Assembly (NCBI RefSeq): GCF_013407955.1
Contig: NZ_JACCBU010000001.1
Coordinates: 1,240,001-1,304,000 of the forward strand
Source: Microlunatus parietis
GTDB taxonomy: Bacteria > Actinomycetota > Actinomycetes > Propionibacteriales > Propionibacteriaceae
DNA length: 64,000 bases
Direction: 5' to 3'
Position 1 is the first letter of the stretch, and each line of letters begins with the position of its first letter. The notes under the pieces were generated by a model. It worked only from the letters and a program-made list of their open reading frames with translations, had not been told where the DNA came from and did no database searches. Below, piece by piece: positions 7,969 through 16,387 of this stretch. The translations under genes were made by a program, and so were the position numbers.

Positions 7969-9405
7969 TCAGCCGTCGGACGTCGCCGCCTCGAGCGTCC
8001 CGTCGGCCGCCACCGCGTCCAGTCCCCCGCCGGCCGCCTGCCGCACCGCCGTGGCCACGGCATGGTGGACGTCGGCGTGGAACACGCTCGGTGTGATGTA
8101 GGCGGCGTTCAGTTCCTCGTCGGTGACCACGCCGGCCAGCGCGCGGGCGGCGGCGATCAGCATCGGTGTCGTCACCTCGGTCGAGCGGGCGTCCAGCAGC
8201 CCGCGGAACACGCCGGGGAACGCCAGCACGTTGTTGATCTGGTTCGGGAAATCCGAGCGGCCGGTCGCGACCACCTCGGCGTACTCCATCGCCACCGCCG
8301 GGTCGATCTCCGGCTCCGGGTTGGCCAGCGCGAACACGATCGCCTTGTCGGCCATCCGCTGCACGTCGGCGCCGGTCAGCACGCCCGGCGCCGAGACGCC
8401 GATGAACACGTCCGCGCCGTCGATCGCGTCGGACAGCGTCCCGGTCAGGCCGAGCCGGTTGGTGTGGTCGGCCAGCCAGGCCAGCTCGCCGGCCAGCCCG
8501 TCCCGGCCCCGGTGCACGACGCCGGCGATGTCGGCCACCACGACGTCGGTCGCGCCGGCCGCCAGCAGCAGCTTGATGATCGCGGTGCCGGCCGCCCCAG
8601 CGCCGGACATGACGATCCTGATCTTGGAGAGTTCCTTGCCGACCACCCGGAGCGCGTTGTAGAGCGCGGCCAGGACGACGATCGCCGTACCGTGTTGATC
8701 ATCGTGGAAGACCGGGATGTCGAGCTGCTCCCGCAGCCGCGCCTCGATCTCGAAGCAGCGCGGCGCGGAGATGTCCTCGAGGTTGATCCCGGCGAAGCCT
8801 GGCGCGACGGCCTTGACCACGTTGATGATCTCGTCGACGTCCTGGGTGTCCAGGCAGAGCGGCCAGGCGTCGATCTCGGCGAACCGCTTGAACAGGGCCG
8901 CCTTGCCCTCCATCACCGGCAGTGCCGCCTTGGGCCCGATGTTGCCCAGGCCGAGCACTGCGGAACCGTCGGTGATCACCGCAACGCTGTTCCGCTTGAT
9001 CGTCAGCCGGCGGGCGTCCTCGGGATTCTTCGCGATCGCGTTGCAGATCCGCGCCACGCCCGGGGTGTAGATCATCGACAGGTCGTCCCGGTTGCGGATC
9101 GGATGTTTGGCGTTCATCTCGATCTTGCCGCCGAGGTGCATCAGGAACGTCCGGTCGCTGACCTTGCCGATCACCACACCGGGCACGGACCGCATCACCC
9201 CGACCAGCTGGTCGGCGTGATCGGTGTCCCGGGCGGCACAGGTGACGTCGATGCTCAGCCGCTCGTGACCGGAACGGGTCACGTCGAGGGCCGTGATGGC
9301 ACCGCCGGCCTGCTCGACGGCCATAGTCAGCTGGCCGACACCACCGCCGACCGCCGGAACCTCAAGCCGGACGGTGATCGAGTACGAGACCGAGGGCGCA
9401 TTCAC
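7969..9405 (-). CDS. NAD(P)-dependent malic enzyme with N-terminal ACT-like domain
   Basis: 478 aa. Residues 1-85 form an ACT-like regulatory domain (TVRLEVPAVGGGVGQLTMAVEQAGG). The malic-enzyme core follows: DLSMIYTPGVA, the catalytic lysine segment RNSVAVITDG, LGLGNIGPKAALPVMEGKA, metal-binding INLEDISAPRCF, FHDDQHGTAIVVLAA, and the Rossmann loop GAGAAGTA. It oxidatively decarboxylates malate to pyruvate, linking the TCA cycle to pyruvate/PEP supply. The ACT domain suggests allosteric control. The GTG start at 9405 follows AGAGGATC. The downstream genes vanZ and yqgE are closely spaced. Confidence 0.95.
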   Translation of the reverse strand: MNAPSVSYSITVRLEVPAVGGGVGQLTMAVEQAGGAITALDVTRSGHERLSIDVTCAARDTDHADQLVGVMRSVPGVVIGKVSDRTFLMHLGGKIEMNAKHPIRNRDDLSMIYTPGVARICNAIAKNPEDARRLTIKRNSVAVITDGSAVLGLGNIGPKAALPVMEGKAALFKRFAEIDAWPLCLDTQDVDEIINVVKAVAPGFAGINLEDISAPRCFEIEARLREQLDIPVFHDDQHGTAIVVLAALYNALRVVGKELSKIRIVMSGAGAAGTAIIKLLLAAGATDVVVADIAGVVHRGRDGLAGELAWLADHTNRLGLTGTLSDAIDGADVFIGVSAPGVLTGADVQRMADKAIVFALANPEPEIDPAVAMEYAEVVATGRSDFPNQINNVLAFPGVFRGLLDARSTEVTTPMLIAAARALAGVVTDEELNAAYITPSVFHADVHHAVATAVRQAAGGGLDAVAADGTLEAATSDG

Positions 9406-9482
9406 CCGCCGATCCTCTCACGCCTCATCGGGCCCGGGGACCATGCTGCGCGGGGTCGTCACGCGACTGGAAAACTGCCGCC

Positions 9483-10640
9483 ATGCGCATCGTGATCGCC
9501 CCGGACAAGTTCAAGGGTTCGCTGACCGCGGCCGAGGTGGCGCGGGCGCTGGCCGACGGCCTGGCCGGGGCCGGAATCGAGACCGAGCTGGTGCCGGTCG
9601 CCGATGGCGGCGAGGGCACCGTCGAGGCCGCGGTCAGTACGGGGTTCCGGGCGGTCCCGGTCGAGGTGCCCGGGCCGCTGGGCGAGCCGGTGCGGGCCAG
9701 GTACGCGATCGGGGTGCCGGCCGGCGGCGGGCCCGAGACGGCCGTGATCGAGCTGGCCGCGGCGTCCGGGCTGGACCAGTTGCCGCGCGGTGCTGACGGG
9801 CGGCCCGAGTTCAGTCCGCTGCGGGCGTCCAGCGCCGGCACCGGTGCGCTGATCCGGGCCGCGCTGGACGCCGGCTGCACCGAATTGGTGCTCGGCGTCG
9901 GCGGCAGCGCCAACACCGACGGCGGGGCCGGGCTGCTCACCGAACTCGGCGCCCGGCTGCTCGACCCGGCCGGCCGGCCGGTGCCCGGCGGCGGTGGCGG
10001 ACTGGCCGACCTGGCCCGGGTCGACCTGTCCGGCCTCGATCCGCGGATCGCGAACACCCGGATCGTGCTGGCCGCCGACGTCGGCAACCCGCTGCTCGGG
10101 CCGAGCGGCGCCGCGGCCGTGTTCGGCCCGCAGAAGGGCGCGACCGCCGCTGACATCGAGGTGCTGGACCGCGCGCTGGCCGGGTACGCCCGGCTGGTGG
10201 CGGCGGCGCTCGGGGCCGACCCGGAGGTCCTGGTCTCGGCACCCGGGGCCGGGGCCGCGGGCGGGGTGGGCTTCGCCGCGCTGGCCGTACTCGGTGCTCG
10301 GATGCGGCCCGGCATCGACCTGGTCTGCGAGCTCGTCGGCTTGGACCGGCGGCTGGCCGGCGCCGCCGCGGTGATCACCGGCGAGGGCAGCCTGGACAGC
10401 CAGAGCCTGAGCGGGAAGTCGCCGGTCGGCGTCGCCCGCCGGGCCAGGGCCGCGGGAGTTCCCCGCGTGTACGCCGTCTGCGGCCGCAACCAGCTGACCG
10501 CCGACGAGGCCGCCGGGGCCGGCTTCGACCACGTCTTCGCGCTCGCCGACCGGGAGCCGGATCCCGACCGCAGCATGCGGCTGGCCGCCGACCTGCTCCG
10601 ACCGATCGGCCGGGAGATCGGGCTGGCTCTGCGGGGATGA
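9483..10640 (+). CDS. glxK: Glycerate kinase (GarK/GlxK family)
   Basis: 385 aa, the family's usual size. Signature segments are RIVIAPDKFKGSLTAAEVA at the N-terminus, VPVADGGEGTVEA, the glycine loop GVGGSANTDGGAGLL, GAAAVFGPQKGA, and the C-terminal ITGEGSLDSQSLSGK. It phosphorylates D-glycerate to 2-phosphoglycerate (class II) with ATP, feeding glycolysis. It is divergent from the malic enzyme (start 9405), so the two central-metabolism genes share a 77-bp promoter region. No other glyoxylate-pathway gene is nearby. Confidence 0.95.
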   Translation: MRIVIAPDKFKGSLTAAEVARALADGLAGAGIETELVPVADGGEGTVEAAVSTGFRAVPVEVPGPLGEPVRARYAIGVPAGGGPETAVIELAAASGLDQLPRGADGRPEFSPLRASSAGTGALIRAALDAGCTELVLGVGGSANTDGGAGLLTELGARLLDPAGRPVPGGGGGLADLARVDLSGLDPRIANTRIVLAADVGNPLLGPSGAAAVFGPQKGATAADIEVLDRALAGYARLVAAALGADPEVLVSAPGAGAAGGVGFAALAVLGARMRPGIDLVCELVGLDRRLAGAAAVITGEGSLDSQSLSGKSPVGVARRARAAGVPRVYAVCGRNQLTADEAAGAGFDHVFALADREPDPDRSMRLAADLLRPIGREIGLALRG

Positions 10641-10659
10641 CTCAGCCTGGATCCGGGCT

Positions 10660-11304
10660 TTAGAACTGCCAGTCGGTGATCCGCCAGGCGCCGTCGATCA
10701 GCCGCATCCGGAGCACCGTCGGCGGGATCTCGCCCGGCGGATCGAGGGTGATGCTGGCCAGGTCGCCGGTCACCTCGGTGTCGGTGAACGCCCAGTCCGC
10801 GATCGTCGTGTCGATGAACTCCGAGCCGTGGAAGCTGACGTCGAGGCAGGTCAGGCCGGCCCGGTCCCAGAACTCCTGGTCGATCGTCCGCCGCGCGGCG
10901 TCGCAGTCGCTGCGGTAGCCGGCGTCGACGAAGGCCCGGGCGGTGTCCTCCGGCATCGGGGCCTGGGTCGCCGGCGGTTGCGGCTGCCGGGTCAGCGCCG
11001 CGACCGCGACGACGATCGCGAGCACCGCCACCGCGGCGACGATCGGGATCCAGAGCAGCCGCAGCGGACGCTTCGGCCGGTCGGGCGGCGGTCCCGGCTC
11101 CCCCGGTACGGGTCCGTACGGGATCGGCGGCTGGTTCGGAGCGGGCGGGTTCGTCCCACCGAGATAGGGACCGAGCTGGCCGTGGTACGGGACCGGCTGC
11201 ACCGCCGGCGGGGCCGTACCGTCCGGGAGACCGGGCGCGACGAAGTCCGGGCCGCGCTGCCCGTTGCCAGGAGCCGCGGTCTCGGACGGTCCGGAGTCCG
11301 TCAT
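10660..11304 (-). CDS. Proline-rich single-pass membrane protein, function unknown
   Basis: 214 aa. ATG 11304 has GAGGAG five bases upstream. Residues 1-85 are cytoplasmic and rich in Pro/Gly (PNQPPIPYGPVPGEPGPPPD). A basic KRPLR stop-transfer flank and one transmembrane helix (LLWIPIVAAVAVLAIVVAVA) follow. The ~100-residue outer domain has two cysteines (SDCDAARR, LTCLDVSF) that may form a disulfide. The architecture resembles actinobacterial proteins with a lumazine-binding/DUF4878-like outer domain. I do not recognise a specific function. It is convergent with glxK and downstream of the ferredoxin. Confidence 0.75.
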   Translation of the reverse strand: MTDSGPSETAAPGNGQRGPDFVAPGLPDGTAPPAVQPVPYHGQLGPYLGGTNPPAPNQPPIPYGPVPGEPGPPPDRPKRPLRLLWIPIVAAVAVLAIVVAVAALTRQPQPPATQAPMPEDTARAFVDAGYRSDCDAARRTIDQEFWDRAGLTCLDVSFHGSEFIDTTIADWAFTDTEVTGDLASITLDPPGEIPPTVLRMRLIDGAWRITDWQF

Positions 11305-11416
11305 CGACTCCTCCTCGACGTACCTGAATCTCCCCGAGCGTTGTTCGACTCTACTGCCGCTCCCCGGCTTCGTCCCCGCGGCACTCCGGTCCGGCTCTCC
11401 TCGTGCTGACGGCTGA

Positions 11417-11635
11417 TCAGGCCTCCTCCGGGCTGGTCTCCTCGATGACGTGGATGGTGCCCGATGGGCAGTACTGCTCGGCGTCGCGAGCACCCTGTTG
11501 GTCGGCCGGGTCGCTCGGTTGGGGATTGCGGACCTCGACGAAGCCGCCGTCAGCGGTGTGTCCGAACACGTTCGGAGCAAGCTTGGAGCATTGCTGGGCT
11601 GCGATACACGTCTCGGGTGTGGTCACGACCTTCAA
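11417..11635 (-). CDS. Small [3Fe-4S]-type ferredoxin
   Basis: 72 aa from the TTG at 11635, with AGGAGGA seven bases upstream. Cysteines are Cys10 and Cys16 (C-x5-C in CIAAQQC) and Cys56 (YCPSG), the three-Cys pattern of P450/oxygenase-type [3Fe-4S] ferredoxins. KLAPNVFGH fits the family. It is cytoplasmic and carries single electrons. It lies directly downstream of the fatty-acid desaturase on the same strand, so I infer that it supplies electrons to that di-iron enzyme. The leader contains a triplicated 18-bp unit. Confidence 0.9.
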   Translation of the reverse strand: MKVVTTPETCIAAQQCSKLAPNVFGHTADGGFVEVRNPQPSDPADQQGARDAEQYCPSGTIHVIEETSPEEA

Positions 11636-11650
11636 CGAGGATTCCTCCTT

Positions 11651-11704
11651 GTCCTCCGATCAGGCACGGTCCTCCGATCAGGCACGGTCCTCCGATCAGG
11701 CGCG
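11651..11704 (-). repeat. Three tandem 18-bp units in the desaturase-ferredoxin junction
   Basis: Two identical units and one with a single change run head to tail (11651-11668, 11669-11686, 11687-11704). On the plus strand the unit is GTCCTCCGATCAGGCACG. On the coding strand each copy contains TGA followed by GGAGGA, so the desaturase stop codon and a Shine-Dalgarno-like sequence are triplicated. The real ferredoxin ribosome site (AAGGAGGA) lies just after the last copy. Confidence 0.9.
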
Positions 11705-12826
11705 GTACTCGCGAACCAGCGGGCAGGTGTAGCGGTTTCGGTTCTTCAGCCCGACCTGGTTGAGGTAGCCCATCAGGTCGCGGTAGGCCTGCACCAGCGA
11801 GGTCTCGGTGTAGCTGACCCCGTGGCGGCGGCAGTAGTCGCGGACGGTCCTTCGGATCTTCGGCAGGTTGGGCCGCGGCGCCTTGGGAAACAGATGGTGC
11901 TCGATCTGGTACTCCAGACCGCCCAGGAAGAAATGGACCACGGGTCCGCCGCGGATGTTGCGCGACATCAGGACCTGCCGGCGCAGGAAGTCGAACGTCA
12001 CACCGCGGCCGACGATCGGCATGCCGATGTGGTTGGGCGCGAACGCGCCGCCGAGGAGAAACCCGAACACGCTCACCTGGACGACGACGAAGGCCACCGC
12101 CAGGCCCGGCGGCAGGACCAGGAACAGAAAGGTCAGATAGGCGACGTGCCGTACGGTGAGCAGCGCCAGTTCGGGCCAGCGTTGCCTCATCCCGTCCCGG
12201 GTGGTCAGGGTCCTGACCGAGGCGACGTGCAGTTCCCAGCCCTCGAACAGCAGCAGTGGGAGGAAGAACCAGCCCTGCCGTCGGGCCAGGGCCGCCGCCA
12301 GGCCGGTGCGCCGGTCGGCCGCCTCCGGGGTGAACGCCACGACAGCGGACTCGATATCGGGGTCCGTGCCGAGTTGGTTCGGCCGGGAGTGGTGCCGGCC
12401 GTGCTTGTCCATCCACCACGCGTAACTCAGGCCGGTGCCCAAGCCGGCCAGGAACCGGCCGACCCAGCGGTTCCAGCGAGGCGAGTCGAACACCTGCTTG
12501 TGCGCCGCCTCGTGCCCCAGGAACCCGAACTGGGCCACCACCACGCCCAGCAGCGCGGCGAGCAGGAGCTGCCACCAGGTATCGCCCAGCAGGGCGACAC
12601 CGGTCAGGATCGCGGCCACGGCGAGCGCGCCGCCGATGATCAGAGTCCAGTAGAACCCGCGCCGCCGCCGCAACAGCCCGGCCTCGTTCACCGCCTTGGC
12701 CAACTCCAGGTATTGCGTCACGTACCGCTGGGCCCGACTCGGCTTCCGCGCCGCACCGGTGCCGCGTCGTGACCCCGGGACCGGGGCCGAGCCCGGCGTC
12801 TGAGAAGGGACGGGTGTACGTACCAT
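11696..12826 (-). CDS. Membrane fatty acid desaturase
   Basis: 376 aa acyl-lipid/acyl-CoA desaturase with the three histidine boxes of the di-iron site: HEAAHK (near 105), HGRHH (near 145) and EYQIEHHLFP (near 310). Hydrophobic hairpins flank them (TLIIGGALAVAAILTGVALL, LLLAALLGVVVAQFGFLG, AYLTFLFLVLPPGLAVAFVVV). It introduces double bonds into membrane acyl chains and needs a ferredoxin, which is encoded just downstream. ATG 12826 is preferred because AGGAG lies six bases upstream; a GTG one codon earlier is possible. The stop codon falls inside the third 18-bp repeat unit. Confidence 0.93.
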   Translation of the reverse strand: MVRTPVPSQTPGSAPVPGSRRGTGAARKPSRAQRYVTQYLELAKAVNEAGLLRRRRGFYWTLIIGGALAVAAILTGVALLGDTWWQLLLAALLGVVVAQFGFLGHEAAHKQVFDSPRWNRWVGRFLAGLGTGLSYAWWMDKHGRHHSRPNQLGTDPDIESAVVAFTPEAADRRTGLAAALARRQGWFFLPLLLFEGWELHVASVRTLTTRDGMRQRWPELALLTVRHVAYLTFLFLVLPPGLAVAFVVVQVSVFGFLLGGAFAPNHIGMPIVGRGVTFDFLRRQVLMSRNIRGGPVVHFFLGGLEYQIEHHLFPKAPRPNLPKIRRTVRDYCRRHGVSYTETSLVQAYRDLMGYLNQVGLKNRNRYTCPLVREYRA

Positions 12827-12997
12827 CACGAACTCCTGCAGTCTCTCCTCGGACCGGCCCCACGGGACTGGGCCGGCGCGGCCGCAGCACGAGTGCGGCC
12901 GACCAATCTCAGACGTACCCGCCTCCGCGCCGACAAAACGCCCAGAACTCCGAGCCCGGCGCTGAGGCTGAGCACCGCGCCCACTCGTCGAACCGGC

Positions 12998-13909
12998 TCA
13001 GTTCAGGTTGTGCCGCTCGTAGACCGGAGCGGTGAAGCCGGCGATGGTCTCGATCATGGTGGCCGCCGCGGCCGCCGCCGCGGCGTCGTGCATCCGCAGG
13101 ATCCGGGCGCCCTGCCAGGCGCAGACCGCCGCCGCGGCGATCGACGGCGCGAGCCGGTCCGGCTTGTCCAGCCCGGTCGCCTCGCCGATGAAGTCCTTGT
13201 TGGAGACGGCGGCCAGCAACGGCAGCCCGAGCCGCGCGATCTCGGACAGCCGCCGGGTCAGCTCGAGCGAATGCTGCGTGTTCTTGTTCAGATCGTGCCC
13301 GGGGTCGATGACGATCCGGTCCTCCGGTACGCCGAGCCCGATCGCCAGATTGACCCGGTCGGCCAGGAACTGCCGCACCTCGGTGACCACGTCGCCGTAC
13401 TGCGGCCGGCGCAGGTGCTGACCGGGGGCGGCGCGCGAGTGTGTGACGACGAGCGTCGCGGCCGAGCCGGCCACCACCTCGGCCAGTTCCTGATCATGAA
13501 GCCCGCTGGTGTCGTTGATCACCGAGGCACCGGCGGCGATCGCCCGGCGGGCCACCTCGGGCCGCCAGGTGTCGACCGAGATCACCACCGAACTGCGCCG
13601 GGCCGTCTCGGTGATCACCGGCAGCACCCGGTCCAGTTCCTCGGCCTCGCCCACCGGCGGGGTGTCCGGCGAGAACGGTACGCCGCCGATGTCGACCCAG
13701 TCCGCACCGGCCGCGGCGGCCGCGCAGGCCGACTCCACCGCCCGGTCCAGTTCGAAGTCCCGGCCCTGGTCGAAGAACGAGTCCGGGGTCCGGTTGACGA
13801 TCGCCATGATCGCGATCTCGCGGGCGAAGTCGAACCGGCGGCCGCCGATCATCCGGACCGGAGACGTCAGCGGCGGCAGCGGCATCCCCGTGCCGCGGGG
13901 TGGTGTCAT
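12998..13909 (-). CDS. Dihydropteroate synthase-like protein (FolP2 type)
   Basis: 303 aa TIM-barrel of the pterin-binding family. Visible motifs are IMAIVNRTPDSFFDQG (family NVTPDSF), GADWVDIGGVPFSPDTPPV (equivalent of DIGGESTRPG but altered), VISVDTWRPEVA, GASVINDTSG, RIVIDPGHDLNKNTQ and LPLLAAVSNKDFIG. The changed second motif and the absence of other folate genes resemble the mycobacterial FolP2 paralogue, which is not a functional DHPS. I would not assume folate synthesis. An ATG at 13909 starts 43 bp from the divergent monooxygenase. The C-terminus has an unusual alanine run (near residues 278-285). Confidence 0.85.
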   Translation of the reverse strand: MTPPRGTGMPLPPLTSPVRMIGGRRFDFAREIAIMAIVNRTPDSFFDQGRDFELDRAVESACAAAAAGADWVDIGGVPFSPDTPPVGEAEELDRVLPVITETARRSSVVISVDTWRPEVARRAIAAGASVINDTSGLHDQELAEVVAGSAATLVVTHSRAAPGQHLRRPQYGDVVTEVRQFLADRVNLAIGLGVPEDRIVIDPGHDLNKNTQHSLELTRRLSEIARLGLPLLAAVSNKDFIGEATGLDKPDRLAPSIAAAAVCAWQGARILRMHDAAAAAAAATMIETIAGFTAPVYERHNLN

Positions 13910-13952
13910 CCGGCCATCCTGACATTCGCCCCGGCTGCCTCGTCAGGAAGGT

Positions 13953-15467
13953 GTGGACCACACTCGACACCGCCAGGGCTCCGAGGTACTGATCGTCGGC
14001 GCCGGACCCACGGGGATGGTCGCGGCTCTCGTGCTCGCCGCCAACCGGATCCCGTGCCGCCTGATCGAACAGCGGCCGACACCGACCAGCAGCTCCCGCG
14101 CGCTGGGGCTGCAGGCGAGGTCGATGGAACTGCTCGCCGGGCTCGGCCTGGCCGAGCCGATCGCCGAGCAGGCCTACCAGCTCAGCGGCGCGTCGATCAT
14201 GCGGGGCGACGAGGAGCTGACCCGGATGCCGTGGTTGCCGCCGGACAGCCCGTACCCGTACACCTATGTGCTGCCGCAGCAGGGACTGGAGACGATCCTG
14301 CGCCGCCGGCTCGACGAGCTCGGCCTCGACGTCGCCGCCGGCAGTGAGCTGGTAACCCTGATCCAGGACGACCGGTCGGTCACCGCCCGGCTCAGCGGCG
14401 GCCGGGAGCTGACCGCGAGCTGGCTGATCGGCGCCGACGGGTCGCGCAGCACGGTCCGGGAGCAGCTCGGGATTCCGTTCACCGGGGTGGCCACGGGCGA
14501 GACGTACTACCTCGCCGACGCCGTCCTCGACCCGGCTCCGCCGGTCCGGGACAGCGGGATGTGGCTCGGCCCCGAGGGCCCGTTGATGATCATGCGACTG
14601 CCCGGGCCGGACGGTCTCTGGCGGCTCTTCGTCGACGTCACCGATCGGACGGCGGGCGACGACCGGCCGGCCGAACCGCCGCCCGAGCTGCTGCAAGCCC
14701 TGCTGACCGAACGCGGTCCGACCAGCACCCGGATCACCCGGACCGACTGGGTCTCGGTGTACCGGACCAGGCTCTGTCTCGCCGATCGCTACCGCGGCGG
14801 CCGGGCGTTCCTCGCCGGCGACGCCGCCCACGTGTTCCCGCCGTTCGGCGGCCAGGGAATGAACCTCGGCATCCAGGACGCCGTCAATCTCGGCTGGCGG
14901 CTGGCTCGGGTGATCAAGGGCGCCTCGCCCGACCTGCTGGACGCGTACGAGGCCGAGCGGCGCCCGGTCGCCGCCGAGATCATCACCAAGGTCGAGAGCC
15001 GGCGCCGGATGTACGGGCTCCGGAACCCGCTCGCTCGCGGCGCCCGGGACCTGCTGCTCCGGGCCACGGCAGGCAGCCGGCCGCTGGCCCGCCGCACCAG
15101 CTGGGAGAACTCGCAGCTCGACATCAGCTATGCCCGTCGGCGGCCGCGGCCGGGCGCCGTCCCGGTCGAGGGCGACCGCCTGCCCGATCTTCCGGTGAGC
15201 GGAGGAACGCTTCATGATCATCTCGATCCGGCGCACTTCACCTTGATCAACTTCGCCCCGGTCGGCGGCCCTGCCGCGGGACCCGTCGAGCCGAGCGAGG
15301 ATCCCGTGGTGGTACGGATCGACGACGAATCGGATCCCGGCGGCGGCACCCGCGCGGCCTGCGGGATGCGCCGCGGCGGCTACCTGCTGGTCCGGCCGGA
15401 CGGCCACATCGCCGAACGAGGCCAGGACCCGTCGACGGTCTCGGTCCTCACCGGCGAGCGGGGATGA
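13953..15467 (+). CDS. FAD-dependent aromatic monooxygenase (PHBH/RdmE-like)
   Basis: 504 aa. FAD-binding motifs are VLIVGAGPTGMVAALVLA (GxGxxG), SWLIGADGSRSTVREQLG (DG motif), and AFLAGDAAHVFPPFGGQGMN (GD motif). A C-terminal thioredoxin-like tail (GDRLPDLPVSGG) places it with polyketide/phenol hydroxylases rather than simple PHBH. It hydroxylates an aromatic or polyketide-like substrate using NAD(P)H and O2. The start is GTG 13953. No polyketide cluster adjoins, so the substrate is unknown. Plain detoxification is as likely as biosynthesis. Confidence 0.9.
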   Translation: MDHTRHRQGSEVLIVGAGPTGMVAALVLAANRIPCRLIEQRPTPTSSSRALGLQARSMELLAGLGLAEPIAEQAYQLSGASIMRGDEELTRMPWLPPDSPYPYTYVLPQQGLETILRRRLDELGLDVAAGSELVTLIQDDRSVTARLSGGRELTASWLIGADGSRSTVREQLGIPFTGVATGETYYLADAVLDPAPPVRDSGMWLGPEGPLMIMRLPGPDGLWRLFVDVTDRTAGDDRPAEPPPELLQALLTERGPTSTRITRTDWVSVYRTRLCLADRYRGGRAFLAGDAAHVFPPFGGQGMNLGIQDAVNLGWRLARVIKGASPDLLDAYEAERRPVAAEIITKVESRRRMYGLRNPLARGARDLLLRATAGSRPLARRTSWENSQLDISYARRRPRPGAVPVEGDRLPDLPVSGGTLHDHLDPAHFTLINFAPVGGPAAGPVEPSEDPVVVRIDDESDPGGGTRAACGMRRGGYLLVRPDGHIAERGQDPSTVSVLTGERG

Positions 15468-15489
15468 TCGGCGACGGCGGCATACGGGC

Positions 15490-15698
15490 TCACCGAGGCA
15501 CTGCCGGACCCGTACCCGGATGCTCCTCGGTCACCCCGAGCCAGTTGATCAAGGTCCGGCCGCTGGCATGGTTCCACGGCACTCCGGACTCCTGGGCCTG
15601 CAGCCCCGGCGCCTGGCCGATGATCACGATCCGGGCCCGCGGATCGGCCACGTACAAGGGATTCCAGCCGGCCGCCGGTCCAGGGACTCCTCAGCCAC
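15490..15698 (-). pseudogene. Uracil-DNA glycosylase-family fragment
   Basis: On the minus strand a reading frame from 15666 to the stop at 15490-15492 encodes WNPLYVADPRARIVIIGQAP followed by an ESGVPWNHASGRTLINWLGV segment. This is the N-terminal active-site region (GQAPG motif) of the short UDG family that is normally ~190 aa. After WLGV the protein ends within about 13 residues (VTEEHPGTGPAVPR), so the catalytic C-terminal half is missing. Upstream, a GTG at 15698 starts VAEESLDRRPAG in a different frame, implying a frameshift as well. It is therefore a degraded remnant. Confidence 0.75.
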
Positions 15699-15737
15699 CG
15701 GCCCAGTCTGCCCGAACCGCGCCGCCGCTGATCTCAC

Positions 15738-16289
15738 TCAGACGGACGCGTCACGCCGGGGCAGCACCCAGCCGGCCCGCGGGAAATGGCAGGTGTAGCC
15801 GTCCGGATAGCGCAGCAGATAGTCCTGGTGCTCGGGCTCCGCCTCCCAGAACGGGCCGGCCGGCTCGATCGTCGTCACCGCCCGGCCCGGCCACAGACCG
15901 GACGCGTCGACGTCGGCGATCGTGTCCCGGGCGATCCGCTCCTGCTCCGGGCTGACCGGGAAGATCGCCGACCGGTAGCTGGTGCCGATGTCGTTGCCCT
16001 GACGGTTCAGCGTCGACGGATCGTGGATCTGGAAGAAGAACGCCAGGATGTCGCGGTACGTCGTCGCGGCGGGATCGAAGACGATCTCGACCGCCTCGGC
16101 GTGGCCCGGGTGGTTGCGGTAGGTCGGGTGGTCGTTGACGCCGCCGGTGTAGCCGACCCGGGTGCTCAGCACGCCTGGCTGGCGCCGGATCAGATCCTCG
16201 ACGCCCCAGAAACAGCCGCCGGCCAGGACGGCCGTCTCGGTGCCGGGGGTCCGGGTGATCGTGCCGGTGTCGCTGCTGCCGCTGGTCAT
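15738..16289 (-). CDS. msrA: Peptide-methionine (S)-S-oxide reductase
   Basis: 183 aa cytoplasmic repair enzyme. The catalytic GCFWGVEDL motif lies near residue 25, and [31 protein letters not shown]-type core [19 protein letters not shown] and [10 protein letters not shown] are all MsrA signatures. It reduces methionine-S-sulfoxide in proteins using thioredoxin. There is no fused MsrB domain. The start is ATG 16289. It stands alone, downstream of the ROK regulator on the same strand with a ~100 bp gap, and is probably independently expressed. Confidence 0.96.
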   Translation of the reverse strand: MTSGSSDTGTITRTPGTETAVLAGGCFWGVEDLIRRQPGVLSTRVGYTGGVNDHPTYRNHPGHAEAVEIVFDPAATTYRDILAFFFQIHDPSTLNRQGNDIGTSYRSAIFPVSPEQERIARDTIADVDASGLWPGRAVTTIEPAGPFWEAEPEHQDYLLRYPDGYTCHFPRAGWVLPRRDASV

Positions 16290-16387
16290 GCTGCCTCCTG
16301 GGTGCTCGTGAGTGTTCCGGCGCCGCTGGCTACGGCGTCACCAGTCATAACAACGACGGTGCGGAGTTTGGTCCCGGTTCGCGACAG

